Part shown: positions 34,718-44,134 of the stretch, piece by piece
Position numbering within the stretch: position 1 is the first letter of the stretch
Layout: every line of letters begins with the position of its first letter
Assembly (NCBI GenBank): GCA_037200885.1
Contig: JBBCIN010000001.1
Coordinates: forward strand, 1,798,001-1,862,000
Origin: PMG-095 sp037200885
GTDB lineage: Bacteria > Myxococcota_A > Polyangia > Polyangiales > Polyangiaceae
Direction of reading: 5' to 3'
DNA length: 64,000 nt
The notes under the pieces: generated by a model
Told to the model about the DNA's origin: nothing
Seen by the model: the letters and a program-made list of their open reading frames with translations, nothing else
The model's database searches: none
Translations under genes and position numbers: made by a program

Positions 34718-35875
34718 CTAGTTCGTGTGGGTCGAGAACGCATAGCGGACGCTCAGTTGCGCGCGATTGTCGGTGCCTGTCGCGCCGCCGGAGTCGCAGC
34801 GGCGACCCCACAGGTAGCTGGCGCCCAGGGTCAAACCCGTGGCCGGCGAAACGAGCACGGTGATGGCTGCGTAGTCTCCGCGCTGGAACGCGTTGCTCGT
34901 TTGATACGCCGTGTTGGACGCGATCGTCGCGCTGTAGCCGACCGAGGTGCTCACTCGATCGGTCCACGCTTGATCGTAGAAAGCGACGACCGCGAGCAGC
35001 GGCTGGGCGCTGAGTGCGCTCGGCGAGCTGGCCGCGAGATCGACGCCGCCGTCGTTGATGTAGCTGGCGATGCCCTTGCCGTACGCGGTGCTCAGCCGCA
35101 ATTTCGCGCCACCTTTCACGAGCAGTGACGATAAGTGAAAGCCGGTTCCGAGGGCGCTGCCGTGCGGCGAGGCTTGCGGACTGTCGAGCGGTTCGTAGCC
35201 GAGCTTTCGTGCGATGCCCGCCAACTGCAGATGTCCCCAGGCGCCTGTCCAGCGGTAGTGCGCAGCGAGGTCAGGAAGAGGCTGCAGACCTCGCAGATCG
35301 TTCGTCAAGTTGCCGTCGAGCAAGGTGCTTGGTCGCTCGATCGCGACGGCCAGCTCGTGTGTTCCGCGCAGCGGACTCAAGCGCAGTTGTGGAGTGCGAC
35401 GCGAGACCCAGCCGGCCGGGCCCCAATAGTCGATGTAGGCCGGGTACATGTCCGAGTCCATGAAGGTCGACCAGGTTTGGCCCGCGAGCAGCCATCGCCA
35501 TTGCCCGTATGCGTGACGCAGGCGAGGCGTCGTTTTGCCGGCGTCGGCACCGACGCCGAAGAAATCGAATTCGATCACGCCGCGGGCATCCTGGTCCGCG
35601 GGCAGCGCGGCGATCAGGCCAAAGCGCGTTTGTCGCACGCTGAGCACGGTCTGACCGTTGCTGCCAAATTGGCCCGGAGTCGTGGGGATGCGCGAAGGCA
35701 CGAGCGTCGCGTCCCAGGCCGGATCGACCCTTTGAAAGTCCTGGATGTAGTCGAGCTGGGTGAAGCCGTAGAGCTCGAGCCGTGGGCGCTCTCGCTCCGC
35801 AGTGTCCGCGTAAGCGCTTGGGCTAAATAGGGTGAGCGCTGCTGCCAGGGACATGACCCAGTTGAAGCAACCCAC
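34718..35875 (-). CDS. DcaP-like outer-membrane porin
   Basis: 385 residues. The signal peptide ends SAYAD and the mature part alternates beta strands to the C-terminus. The opening LELYGFTQLDYIQDF, the TGQTVLSVRQTRFGL-type strand, IEFDFFG and QTWSTFMD match DcaP-like trimeric porins, which carry dicarboxylates and other anions. The C-terminal residue is not Phe (it ends STHTN), which is odd for a porin. GTG at 35875 or ATG at 35854 may be the start. It lies 6 bp downstream of the kinase gene. Confidence 0.78.
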   Translation of the reverse strand: MGCFNWVMSLAAALTLFSPSAYADTAERERPRLELYGFTQLDYIQDFQRVDPAWDATLVPSRIPTTPGQFGSNGQTVLSVRQTRFGLIAALPADQDARGVIEFDFFGVGADAGKTTPRLRHAYGQWRWLLAGQTWSTFMDSDMYPAYIDYWGPAGWVSRRTPQLRLSPLRGTHELAVAIERPSTLLDGNLTNDLRGLQPLPDLAAHYRWTGAWGHLQLAGIARKLGYEPLDSPQASPHGSALGTGFHLSSLLVKGGAKLRLSTAYGKGIASYINDGGVDLAASSPSALSAQPLLAVVAFYDQAWTDRVSTSVGYSATIASNTAYQTSNAFQRGDYAAITVLVSPATGLTLGASYLWGRRCDSGGATGTDNRAQLSVRYAFSTHTN

Positions 35876-35881
35876 TCCTAC

Positions 35882-38152
35882 TCATGTCTCCCAAGGTCGC
35901 AATCGGATCGCGCCCTCGTTGCTCAAGACCGTTTGCATCGTTCCGAGGGGGGGCTCTTTCACGACCACGACGCGCTCGCGCCACCAAATCTGACCTTGAT
36001 CGGCGGTCCAGTCCTCACTGGAATCGAAACGGATGCGCCGCAGCAGCTGACCGAGCTCGCGAGCGCTGGCGGGTCTTTGCGCTGGCTGTTTCAACAGGCA
36101 ACGGCCAATCAATTGCTCGAGCTCCTCCGGTAATGGGCCCGGCACCAACGGGCGAAGCGCCGGGGGATCCTGAGTCATGTGCGCGGTCAGCGCGGCGAGC
36201 GGTTCATCGTTCTCGAACACCAAGCGCCCCGTGAGCAGCCACCAGGCGACGCAACCGAGCGCGTAGAGATCCGCGCGGTGGTCGATCTCCTCACCCAGCG
36301 CTTGTTCGGGCGCGATGAACGTCGGCGTGCCGAGGTAGCTGCCCTGGCTGGTCAGGCGCGCCGATCCGCTGCCACTCTGCTCGGGCACGATCGTGGCGGC
36401 GTGACCAAGCTCGGCTGCAGTTAGAGCTGCCGACTCGAGATTGTCGTTCTTGGTGAGCACGAGACCAAAATCGAGAATCTTGACCACGTCCACCTCTTCC
36501 GCCGCGCGGCAAACGAAGATGTTGGCAGGCTTGATGTCTCGATGGACCAACCCGGCGTCGTGCGCCTCAGCCAGTGAGTTGCAGGCCTGGACCAGCAGCT
36601 GCACCACGCGCGCTGCGGGTTGCGGGCCGTACTTGTCGGCCATCGTCTCTAGATCGATGCCGTCGAGCAGCTCCATGACGTAGAAGAAGGTGCCTTCACT
36701 GGTCACGCCGTAGTCGAAGATTTCGACCGTGTTGCGCGAGCGAAGGCTGGCGATGGTCTGAGCTTCTCGTTTGAACCGCTCGTTCACTTCGATTCTGGTT
36801 GCTCCGTCGAGCAAGTCTGCGCCGATCAGCTTGATCGCCGCCTCGCGCGCCAGCAGGCGGTGTCTCGCGCGCCAGACCTCACCCATGCCGCCTTTGCCCA
36901 GGCATTCGACCAGCTCGTAGCTGCCGAGCTCGGTGACTTTGCGTGAGGCTTCGTCCGCCTTGGCTCGTGCTACGGCAACCGCCCGGCGAGCGCGCACGAT
37001 GTGACGCGCGAAGAACCAGGCCGCGACCATTGCGGCGAGCAACGCTCCCGCTGCGATCAACAGGCTCTGAAGGCGATGCTTCTTCAGCACCTGCAGAGTC
37101 GAGCGCTCCGAGGCCAGCACGGCCACGCTCCAGCCGGGTCCCGTCGCGCCCCCAATCGGCGCGACCGTCGCCAGCATGCGCTCGTCCCCTACTTCGAATC
37201 GAGCGAAGCCTTCGCTGAGCTCCGCGCCGGCGGTTGGCAAATGCGTGAAGAATGCTTCTAATAGTGGGTCGCCGACGTCTCGATAGTTGAGGGCGTGGCC
37301 CGTTCGTTTGAGGGTTCGGATCCGTTCCTTGGCGTCCGGATACGCGAGGATCACGCCATCATCGGCGAAGACAAGCTCGTGCACGTCGGCGTGCTCGGCT
37401 CGAGCCATGAACGACGACAGTTCGCTCGCGTCGAAGTCGACGGCGACGACCGCGTGCAGCTCGCCTCCCGGGGCAAACAGCGGCTCCACGCGAGTGACTC
37501 CCGTGTGCTGCGTGGTGAAGAACGGATACGGCGCCGTCCACGTGCGCTGACGCCGCTCGAGCGCGGCCGCGTAGTAGGCACGCTTACGCGGATCGTACTC
37601 GGTCTTCTCGTCGCTCTCCAATGCGAGGCCCGTAGCCCCGTAGCGGTAGTGACGAGATCTTCCGCCGTCGGGACCGATGCGACTCTCTTGAAAGTGCACC
37701 ACTCCGTCAGGTGCCAAGTAGACGCCTTGGAAGGTGCCGTCTGGATAGGCAATATACGACTGGGCCATCCCCGGCCGGCCCGTGATCAGGTCACGCAAGG
37801 CGTTGGCGAGGTCAGCCCCCCCATCGCTGGAGGCACGGTTCCTGGCTAACTCCCGCAGGCGATCCAGCACCGGTTCGGCTTCCCCGAGCGCTTCAGCGAT
37901 GCGGTGGCCGGTGGATGAAGTTTGCTCGGCGAAGCGATCGCGCGCCATCGACAAGCTGGTCTGTTCGAGCGCGTGCTGCCCGACCAGCGTGAGTGTAATG
38001 CCGACGACCGCAACCAGCAGTGGAACGGTGAGCAGCACGCCCCGCGGTGACGCGAGCGCGGCACCGAAGCGCGAACCCTCGCGCTCGACCGACTCACTCG
38101 CACTCTTGGCCGGGCTGGCCACCTTGTTGTCTGCGATCAACCGCCCCTGCAT
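35882..38152 (-). CDS. Membrane Ser/Thr kinase with N-terminal Cache sensor
   Basis: 756 residues. A membrane helix at about 39-58, an extracellular double-Cache-like sensor at about 60-358, a second helix at 362-381, then a Hanks-type kinase at about 412-690. Gly-rich loop GKGGMGEVW (419-427), Lys441, HRD (538-539 catalytic Asp539), DFG (561-563) and APE (615-617) are intact. The order (sensor first, kinase last, inside) is the reverse of PknB-type kinases. It is probably co-transcribed with the porin gene downstream. Confidence 0.9.
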   Translation of the reverse strand: MQGRLIADNKVASPAKSASESVEREGSRFGAALASPRGVLLTVPLLVAVVGITLTLVGQHALEQTSLSMARDRFAEQTSSTGHRIAEALGEAEPVLDRLRELARNRASSDGGADLANALRDLITGRPGMAQSYIAYPDGTFQGVYLAPDGVVHFQESRIGPDGGRSRHYRYGATGLALESDEKTEYDPRKRAYYAAALERRQRTWTAPYPFFTTQHTGVTRVEPLFAPGGELHAVVAVDFDASELSSFMARAEHADVHELVFADDGVILAYPDAKERIRTLKRTGHALNYRDVGDPLLEAFFTHLPTAGAELSEGFARFEVGDERMLATVAPIGGATGPGWSVAVLASERSTLQVLKKHRLQSLLIAAGALLAAMVAAWFFARHIVRARRAVAVARAKADEASRKVTELGSYELVECLGKGGMGEVWRARHRLLAREAAIKLIGADLLDGATRIEVNERFKREAQTIASLRSRNTVEIFDYGVTSEGTFFYVMELLDGIDLETMADKYGPQPAARVVQLLVQACNSLAEAHDAGLVHRDIKPANIFVCRAAEEVDVVKILDFGLVLTKNDNLESAALTAAELGHAATIVPEQSGSGSARLTSQGSYLGTPTFIAPEQALGEEIDHRADLYALGCVAWWLLTGRLVFENDEPLAALTAHMTQDPPALRPLVPGPLPEELEQLIGRCLLKQPAQRPASARELGQLLRRIRFDSSEDWTADQGQIWWRERVVVVKEPPLGTMQTVLSNEGAIRLRPWET

Positions 38153-38212
38153 ACGGCGAGGTTACTCCGGTCGGTATCCGGCTCGCAAATGCCGGGATCG
38201 CTGAGGTCAGCC

Positions 38213-41200
38213 CTAGCCGTCCTTCAGGCATTTGACGAGTTCGCTCAGCATGCGGTCGGCGAGCACCAAGCCGTCGCTGATGGCTTCTGAGTCGCCGGCG
38301 CGACGCGTGAGGCGGCCGTCGGGGCTGAGACGATAGAGTGACTTTTTGCCGGCCACGAGCGCGCTGATCTTCGAGGGATCGAGCGGCGTATCCTGTAGCA
38401 AGTGCAAAGTGGCGGATTTTGCACTCGCCTCGCAGCCCGCGGCGCGCAGCCGCCTGAGCTCGGTCTTCAGCCGCATCAGCTCGACCAGCCGACGCGCGGC
38501 GAGCGGGGGTGGCCCGAAGCGATCTTCCATTTCGCGCGCGAGCTCGTTCACCTCGGCTTCGTCGGCGGCGCTGGAGAGGCGCTTGTAAAGCGACAGACGC
38601 ACGCCGACTTCGCCGATGTAGTCCTCCGGCAGCAGCGCTTCGACGTCGAAGTTGAGATCGGGATCGACTTCGTGCACCACGGTTTCGCCGCGAAGCTCGT
38701 GCGTCGCGTCCTCGAGCATCTTGCAGAACAAGTCGAAGCCGACGCTTTCCACGAAGCCGCTCTGATCGGCGCCGAGTAAATCACCACCGCCGCGCAGCTC
38801 CATGTCGAGCGTCGCGATGTGGAAGCCGGAGCCGAGCTCGGTATAACGCTCCAGCGCCTCGATGCGCGAGCGAGCTTCGTCGCTCAATTGACTGGCGGGC
38901 GGAACGAGCAGGTAGGCATACGCTCGCTCGTTGGCTCGGCCGACGCGCCCGCGCAGCTGATAAAGCTGGGATAACCCGAATAGATCCGCGCGATCGACGA
39001 TGATCGTGTTGGCGCGTGGAATGTCCAGGCCACTCTCGATGATTGCGGTCGCTACCAGCACATCGTACTCCCCTCGTACGAAGTCGAGCATGGTTTGTTC
39101 GAGTGCACTCTCGCTCATCTGGCCATGCCCAACCGCGACGCGCGCGGTCGGCAGCAGCTCTTTGATGCGCTGCGCGCGTTCGTAGATGCCGTCGACTCGG
39201 TTGTACACGTAAAAGACTTGTCCGCCGCGATCGAGCTCGCGGCTGATCGCCTCTTTGACCATACCTGGGTCGAACTGCGACACGACCGTGCGAATTGCTC
39301 GGCGATCCACCGGTGGCGTGGTGATGATCGACATGTCGCGCATGCCGCCGATCGCGAGTTGCAGCGTGCGCGGGATGGGCGTGGCGCTCAGCGTCAGCAC
39401 GTCCACCGACATGCGCATCTGTTTGATGCGCTCCTTGTGAGTGACGCCGAAGCGCTGCTCTTCGTCGACCACGAGCAAGCCCAAACGTTTGAAGTGCACG
39501 TCTTTCGAGAGCAAGCGGTGCGTGCCGATCACGACGTCGACCGAGCCCTCTTTCAGGCCTCTGAGCGTGTTTTGGTGCTCGGTCTTGGATTCGAAGCGAC
39601 TCATCGCCCGCACCGTCAACGGGTAGCCCGCAAAGCGCGCGGCGAAGGTGTTGAAGTGTTGCTGCGCAAGCACCGTCGTTGGGCAGAGCAACGCCACTTG
39701 CCGGCCGCCCATGGCGTTGAAGAACGCGGCGCGCAGCGCGACTTCGGTCTTGCCGAAGCCGACATCACCGCAAACTAGGCGATCCATCACGCGGTCGCTT
39801 TGGATGTCCTTCAGGACGTCGGCGATTGCCGTCGCTTGGTCGCGCGTCTCCTCGAACGGGAAGCTGGCTTCGAAGGCGCGGTACTCGTCGTCGGGCGCGG
39901 TGAGTGGATCCTTTTTCAACGCCGCGCGTTCGGCGTACAGCTTGAGCAGCTCGTCGGCCATCTGGCGCACGCGGCGCTCGACGCGCGCCTTGGTCTTGCC
40001 GAAGGTCTGTCCGCCCAGGCGATCGACCTTGGGCGTGGTCCCTTCGCCGGCGTACTTTTCGATCTGATTTAGGCGATAAACCGGCAGAAATAGCTTGTCG
40101 CCACCGGCGTATTCCACGACCAAGAGATCGACGTGGACGCCGCCGATCGCGCGCCGTTCGAGCCCCAGGTAGCGACCGACGCCGTGGTCGACGTGGACCA
40201 CGAAATCACCCACGCCCAGCGCGCGAAGATCTTGCAGCAGGGCGCGCGCCGAGCGCTTTTTCTCGGCGGGCCGATGCGCACGTGAGCCGAAGATCTCTTC
40301 TTCGGTGATCAGCACGAAGCCGGCCGCGGGCGCCAGCACCCCGCGCGTGAGCGGCGCGGTCACGAGCCGAACCTGAGCGCCGCGTGTGAGCTCTCCGTCT
40401 GCGCGCCACACGCTGACCTGGGCGCCGCGATGCGAGAGCAACGCGGACAAGCGTTCTGCCTGCGTCTCGGTGCGCGCGCAGATCGCGACCTCTAGCCCCG
40501 CGTCCAGGTAGGCGCGCACGCGCTCCAAGAGTGGCTCGAGCGCGCCTTGCTTGCCGTGCTCGGTGCGCGCGCTCTTGACGGCGCGCGCGAGATCCGAAAG
40601 ATCCGAATACGCCAGAGTTTGTGCCTCTGGCGGCGCGCTTTCCAGATTTTCGAGCACACTTTCACTGACCGGCGCGGCGATTGCCGTGCGATGCAGGGCG
40701 AGCAGTGAGCGCGCGCCGAGACGCTCTTCGAGCTCGTCTTGGCTCAGGTACAACGCGCGCGCGGGGAAATGCGGGGTGCCACGTCGTGCGGCTTCGCCAG
40801 CCAAGCCGCGCTCGAGCTCCTCGTGAATGGCGCGGACGACCGCGCTCGGGTCGTCGATCACGAAGAGAGCGTCGGGCGCCAGGTAGTCGAACAGGGTCTC
40901 GAGCTCGAAGAATGCGGGCAGGTAACCGTCGCTGCCGAAGAACGCCCGACCGGTCGCCAAATCGTCGATCAGTGAGCGCGTCTTGGTGGACGGAAAATTG
41001 ACGGTATCGCACAAGTGGCGCAGCACCTCGCGAGCCCGCGCTTCGGTCGCGGCCGTGACGATTGCATCGCGCGCGGGCGGCGCGACCACCCGTGCGACCG
41101 CGTTTTGCGTACGCTGATCTTCGGGGTCGAAAACCTTGAGCGAAGCGACTAAATCCCCAAACATTTCGATGCGGATCGGCGCCGGCAAGTGACCCGGCCA

Positions 41201-41821
41201 AAGATCGATGATGCCGCCGCGGAGCGCGTAGCTCCCAGGATCTTCGACCACCGGTGCGCGCAGGTAGCCGGACGCGGTGAGCTGTTGCGAGAGCGCCACG
41301 ACGTCCAACTCTTGGTCGACCGCGAGCACCAGCGTCGCGTCGCGCAGGGCTTGGCGGGGTGGTACGCGACGCACCAAGGCGCTGGCCGTGAGTACGAGCG
41401 GTGAGCGCGCGGGATTGGCCAATAGCTCACACAGGGCGGCAGTGCGCAGCATCGTTGCGCGCCGATCGGTGTGCACTTCGGCGTACGGCGTCGATTCAGC
41501 TGGAACGAGCACGAGCGGCGCAGCCATGGGCTGCCTGGGCAGGTGCGTCAGCGGCAGGCCCTTGCCCAACGCGGCCAAGTCCCCGGCCGCTTGCTGCGCG
41601 ACTTCGCTATTTGCCGCAAGGTACACGATTTGCCGCGCGCTTTGCGCGGCCAGGGCTTGGGTCACCAGCGCGGGCCCCGAGCCCTCCGCGCCGACCAGCG
41701 GTGTGAGCCCGCGCTGCGAGAGGCCGAGTCGGGCCGCATCACCCGCCGTGATGATCGTTCGATCCTCGGGCAAGCGAGGCAAGAAGGCATTGCCTTCGAG
41801 ATCAGGATCCAAAGCCGACAT
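38213..41821 (-). CDS. mfd: Transcription-repair coupling factor
   Basis: A DNA translocase that removes stalled RNA polymerase and recruits UvrA. 1202 residues, near the usual 1150. The N-terminal UvrB-like module is present, then the polymerase-binding domain (VVHVDHGVGRYLGLERR, a CarD-like fold), the Walker A GDVGFGKTEVAL, the DEEQRFG box, helicase motifs (ATPIPRTLQ, SGLDIPRANT) and the C-terminal TRCF domain (PEDYIGEVGVRLSLYKRL). It ends 60 bp from the kinase gene on the same strand. Confidence 0.96.
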   Translation of the reverse strand: MSALDPDLEGNAFLPRLPEDRTIITAGDAARLGLSQRGLTPLVGAEGSGPALVTQALAAQSARQIVYLAANSEVAQQAAGDLAALGKGLPLTHLPRQPMAAPLVLVPAESTPYAEVHTDRRATMLRTAALCELLANPARSPLVLTASALVRRVPPRQALRDATLVLAVDQELDVVALSQQLTASGYLRAPVVEDPGSYALRGGIIDLWPGHLPAPIRIEMFGDLVASLKVFDPEDQRTQNAVARVVAPPARDAIVTAATEARAREVLRHLCDTVNFPSTKTRSLIDDLATGRAFFGSDGYLPAFFELETLFDYLAPDALFVIDDPSAVVRAIHEELERGLAGEAARRGTPHFPARALYLSQDELEERLGARSLLALHRTAIAAPVSESVLENLESAPPEAQTLAYSDLSDLARAVKSARTEHGKQGALEPLLERVRAYLDAGLEVAICARTETQAERLSALLSHRGAQVSVWRADGELTRGAQVRLVTAPLTRGVLAPAAGFVLITEEEIFGSRAHRPAEKKRSARALLQDLRALGVGDFVVHVDHGVGRYLGLERRAIGGVHVDLLVVEYAGGDKLFLPVYRLNQIEKYAGEGTTPKVDRLGGQTFGKTKARVERRVRQMADELLKLYAERAALKKDPLTAPDDEYRAFEASFPFEETRDQATAIADVLKDIQSDRVMDRLVCGDVGFGKTEVALRAAFFNAMGGRQVALLCPTTVLAQQHFNTFAARFAGYPLTVRAMSRFESKTEHQNTLRGLKEGSVDVVIGTHRLLSKDVHFKRLGLLVVDEEQRFGVTHKERIKQMRMSVDVLTLSATPIPRTLQLAIGGMRDMSIITTPPVDRRAIRTVVSQFDPGMVKEAISRELDRGGQVFYVYNRVDGIYERAQRIKELLPTARVAVGHGQMSESALEQTMLDFVRGEYDVLVATAIIESGLDIPRANTIIVDRADLFGLSQLYQLRGRVGRANERAYAYLLVPPASQLSDEARSRIEALERYTELGSGFHIATLDMELRGGGDLLGADQSGFVESVGFDLFCKMLEDATHELRGETVVHEVDPDLNFDVEALLPEDYIGEVGVRLSLYKRLSSAADEAEVNELAREMEDRFGPPPLAARRLVELMRLKTELRRLRAAGCEASAKSATLHLLQDTPLDPSKISALVAGKKSLYRLSPDGRLTRRAGDSEAISDGLVLADRMLSELVKCLKDG

Positions 41822-41836
41822 TGAGCGCGGGCAGTC

Positions 41837-42784
41837 TTACTCGAAGCTTGTGCCTTGCAACGTGTGGATCAGATAATTTCGCGCCAGGAGGGCGTACGGG
41901 CCGGACTCGTGTTGCCCGAGGTACGTGCGGTAAGCCGTCGCCGCCGCCGCCGGATCGCCCAGGCGATCGAACAGGTAACCCTTGGCGAAGAACACCGGAT
42001 AATCGGGGTCTTTGCGCGACAGCGCGTTGACCACCCGCACCCGCGCCGTGCTCTCGGCTCCCTCGGTGTCCGAAAAGAGCGTGGCTTCCGGCTCGGGGTG
42101 TTGCAACAAAAAGCGGTAGTACAGGCGCCAATCGTTGAGCGTGGGCGCAAACGGAAAAGCGCCACGCTTTCCCGTCAGATCCGCCCAGTGGAGTTGAAAC
42201 AACACGCGCCGCGTCGGCTCATCCGCCAAAAAGTGACCGCGCCGATCGAACCAACCATTGTGCTGCGCGTGTCGCAAAAAATCTCCGCCCAGCTCTTCGA
42301 GCTCGGTGTTTGGCTTCCCATCGCGTTCGAACTGGGCCAAGGCCCGCAGGAAGTATTGCGTTTGCACGGCGCGCAAGCTGGGCAAGAGCGAGCTTTGCCC
42401 CTTGGCCGCGACCGCAGTCATGCGCTCGCGCAAGTCGTCCAGGTCGTGTCCGGTATCGATGCCGCGGTTCACCGAATGTCCGAAATGGCGGATCGCCTCG
42501 CCTACCGCGCGCAGCTCGAACGGCAAGCCCGTCGCTTCCGCTCGGCTCGATAGTTCGAGCTCGCTCGCGGCCCGTCGCTCTGCCTCCGCTCGATCAATGC
42601 GCGGTAGCGGTAGGGTCATCGGACGGCTCGCACGAGGCAGGGCCAAAAGCGAAAAGGTGACGACCATGCCGACCGTCAACAAGCCCAGCTCATAGCCTTG
42701 CAAATGCCGGCGGAGACCGCCGCGAAGGGCATGCTTCTCGGCCGCCGCGGGCGACTTCTTGACAAGCTCTGGGTCTCGTCTCAA
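41837..42784 (-). CDS. Membrane-anchored protein with TPR-like C-terminus
   Basis: 315 residues from a TTG start. One membrane helix at about 33-49 sits near the N-terminus, then a mostly helical periplasmic part. The C-terminal 60 residues (YPVFFAKGYLFDRLGDPAAAATAYRTYL) look like a TPR unit. No known domain name fits. It is divergent from the PilZ gene and is followed at 15 bp by mfd. Confidence 0.65.
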   Translation of the reverse strand: MRRDPELVKKSPAAAEKHALRGGLRRHLQGYELGLLTVGMVVTFSLLALPRASRPMTLPLPRIDRAEAERRAASELELSSRAEATGLPFELRAVGEAIRHFGHSVNRGIDTGHDLDDLRERMTAVAAKGQSSLLPSLRAVQTQYFLRALAQFERDGKPNTELEELGGDFLRHAQHNGWFDRRGHFLADEPTRRVLFQLHWADLTGKRGAFPFAPTLNDWRLYYRFLLQHPEPEATLFSDTEGAESTARVRVVNALSRKDPDYPVFFAKGYLFDRLGDPAAAATAYRTYLGQHESGPYALLARNYLIHTLQGTSFE

Positions 42785-42826
42785 GGGTGTGCTTCGGGCA
42801 TCAGTATCCCGCCCGCGGAGTCAGTC

Positions 42827-43144
42827 GTGGAAGACAAGCGAGTACACCCCCGAGTGATCGTCGACACGCCGGTGTCGTGTGAGGTGCGCGCGGGCGCCGC
42901 GTTCACGGGGTTGGCCAAAGACATCAGCATTGGCGGCATGTTCGTCGAGTCGACCGAAGTCGTACCTTTCGGAACGGAGGTTACCATCGTGGGCCGCTTC
43001 GCCGGAACCAAAGCCGATCTACGGCTGCCCGCCATCGTGCGCTGGGCCAAGCCCGACGGTTTCGGCGTCCAGTTCGGAGCGCTCGGCGCACGCGAAACCC
43101 ACGCGATCAGCCAGCTGCTCAAGCGCGAGCCCAGCCCACGATGA
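42827..43144 (+). CDS. PilZ-domain protein
   Basis: 105 residues from the GTG at 42827, which has GGAG about 7 nt upstream; the longer frame shadows the divergent gene. The c-di-GMP motifs are both present: RVHPR (RxxxR) and DISIGG (D/NxSxxG). A single small PilZ domain suggests an adapter that binds c-di-GMP and a partner. It overlaps the SCP2-like gene by 4 nt (ATGA). No diguanylate cyclase is in the window. Confidence 0.88.
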   Translation: MEDKRVHPRVIVDTPVSCEVRAGAAFTGLAKDISIGGMFVESTEVVPFGTEVTIVGRFAGTKADLRLPAIVRWAKPDGFGVQFGALGARETHAISQLLKREPSPR

Positions 43145-43722
43145 GCATTCCGTCCTCGCCAGAGCCCTTCTTTACCCAATACATCCCCGAACGGTTTTCC
43201 GGCCTGCCCGGCTTCGAGCAGGTGTCGTCGCTCGGTAGCGTGGTGTTCGCCGTGCCGGAGGTCGGCAGCTGGTCCTTCCGACTGCGTGCCGGACAGCTTT
43301 TGTGCGAGCTCGGGCTGCCGAGCGACGCGGTGGTGCGTATCACCATCCCTCAGTCGAGCTTCGAGCCGATCGTCGTCCGCGGTACCGAACGCATGGCGGG
43401 CCTCGCGCTGTCACCGGAAAAGCAGATGCTCGCCTTCCGCGCGCTCACCTTGGATGCCGCCCAAGTGGCCCAGATCAAGAGCGTGGTCGGCTCGGTATCC
43501 TTCACCGTGTTGGACGGCAAAAGCAGCCACCGCGTATACGTCACGCCGGGCGTCGCCGAGCCCAATCTCGCCAAGCCGGAATGCGAGATCAGCTGCGAAT
43601 CAGAGGCGTTCTGGGGTCTGCAAACCGGCACTCAAAATCCGATCGAGCTGCTCATGAGCGGCAAAATCAAAATCTCCGGTGAAGCGCAGATCCCGATGGC
43701 CCTCAGCAGCCTGTTCATCTGA
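43141..43722 (+). CDS. SCP2-like sterol/lipid-binding protein
   Basis: 193 residues with no signal peptide. The C-terminal segment (NPIELLMSGKIKISGEAQIPMALSSLF) matches the closing helix of SCP2 lipid-transfer folds (LLMG.LKI-type), and an upstream beta sheet fits. The first 60 residues are not typical of the family. It overlaps the PilZ gene by 4 nt, suggesting coupled expression of a c-di-GMP binder and a lipid-binding protein. Confidence 0.55.
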   Translation: MSIPSSPEPFFTQYIPERFSGLPGFEQVSSLGSVVFAVPEVGSWSFRLRAGQLLCELGLPSDAVVRITIPQSSFEPIVVRGTERMAGLALSPEKQMLAFRALTLDAAQVAQIKSVVGSVSFTVLDGKSSHRVYVTPGVAEPNLAKPECEISCESEAFWGLQTGTQNPIELLMSGKIKISGEAQIPMALSSLFI

Positions 43723-44134
43723 TTCCCCCGTGCCCGTGCCCGTGCGCGATTCGCCCGTGCACGATCTCTCATCTCTCAGGCGTCGGCATCCTTGTTTTGA
43801 TGGTCACGCGCCACCGCGCAGCCGTCCCAGCCTTCGGCGTCCCAGTCAGGAACCCGGCCGGAGATGCGAGGTGCGCTGCGGGATCGCGATCGCCCCTCTC
43901 GAAGCGTGGCTGTGAGCGGCTCCCAGATTTTAACCGCCGAGCCACGGAGGTCGCAGAGAGGGACGCTGGCTCGGCAGTCTCTGCCGATCGGCGTAAAAAA
44001 CAGGCAGCGCTCTGAGCCGGCATCGCGTGTCGTTGTGAGCTGCGCGGCTGGCCCGCGAGCGCCCATCTCACTCATTGGTGGACCAACGATGCGCGTTGCG
44101 GCATCGCATTTTCAACGACGTGGACTGCGGAAGG
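43723..44134. other. Long gap with repeat copy C and hairpins
   Basis: 412 bp between the SCP2-like gene and tolB. It holds GTGCCCGTGCCCGTGC near 43729-43744, dispersed repeat copy C on the minus strand (43857-43901) and a small hairpin (TCGGCAG/CTGCCGA, about 43973-43989). I found no coding sequence. The AACCGCCGAGCCACGGAGG stretch has the look of myxobacterial non-coding filler. Confidence 0.5.
43857..43901 (-). repeat. Dispersed intergenic repeat, copy C
   Basis: Core at 43886-43893. The minus strand reads GAGGGGCGATCGCGATCCC then GCAGCGCACCTCGCA, one base shorter in the G-run than copy B. Confidence 0.7.

Noticed and set aside
43915..44100. A terminator in the gap before tolB
   Set aside because: The TCGGCAG hairpin has its A/T run on the wrong side for either flanking gene.
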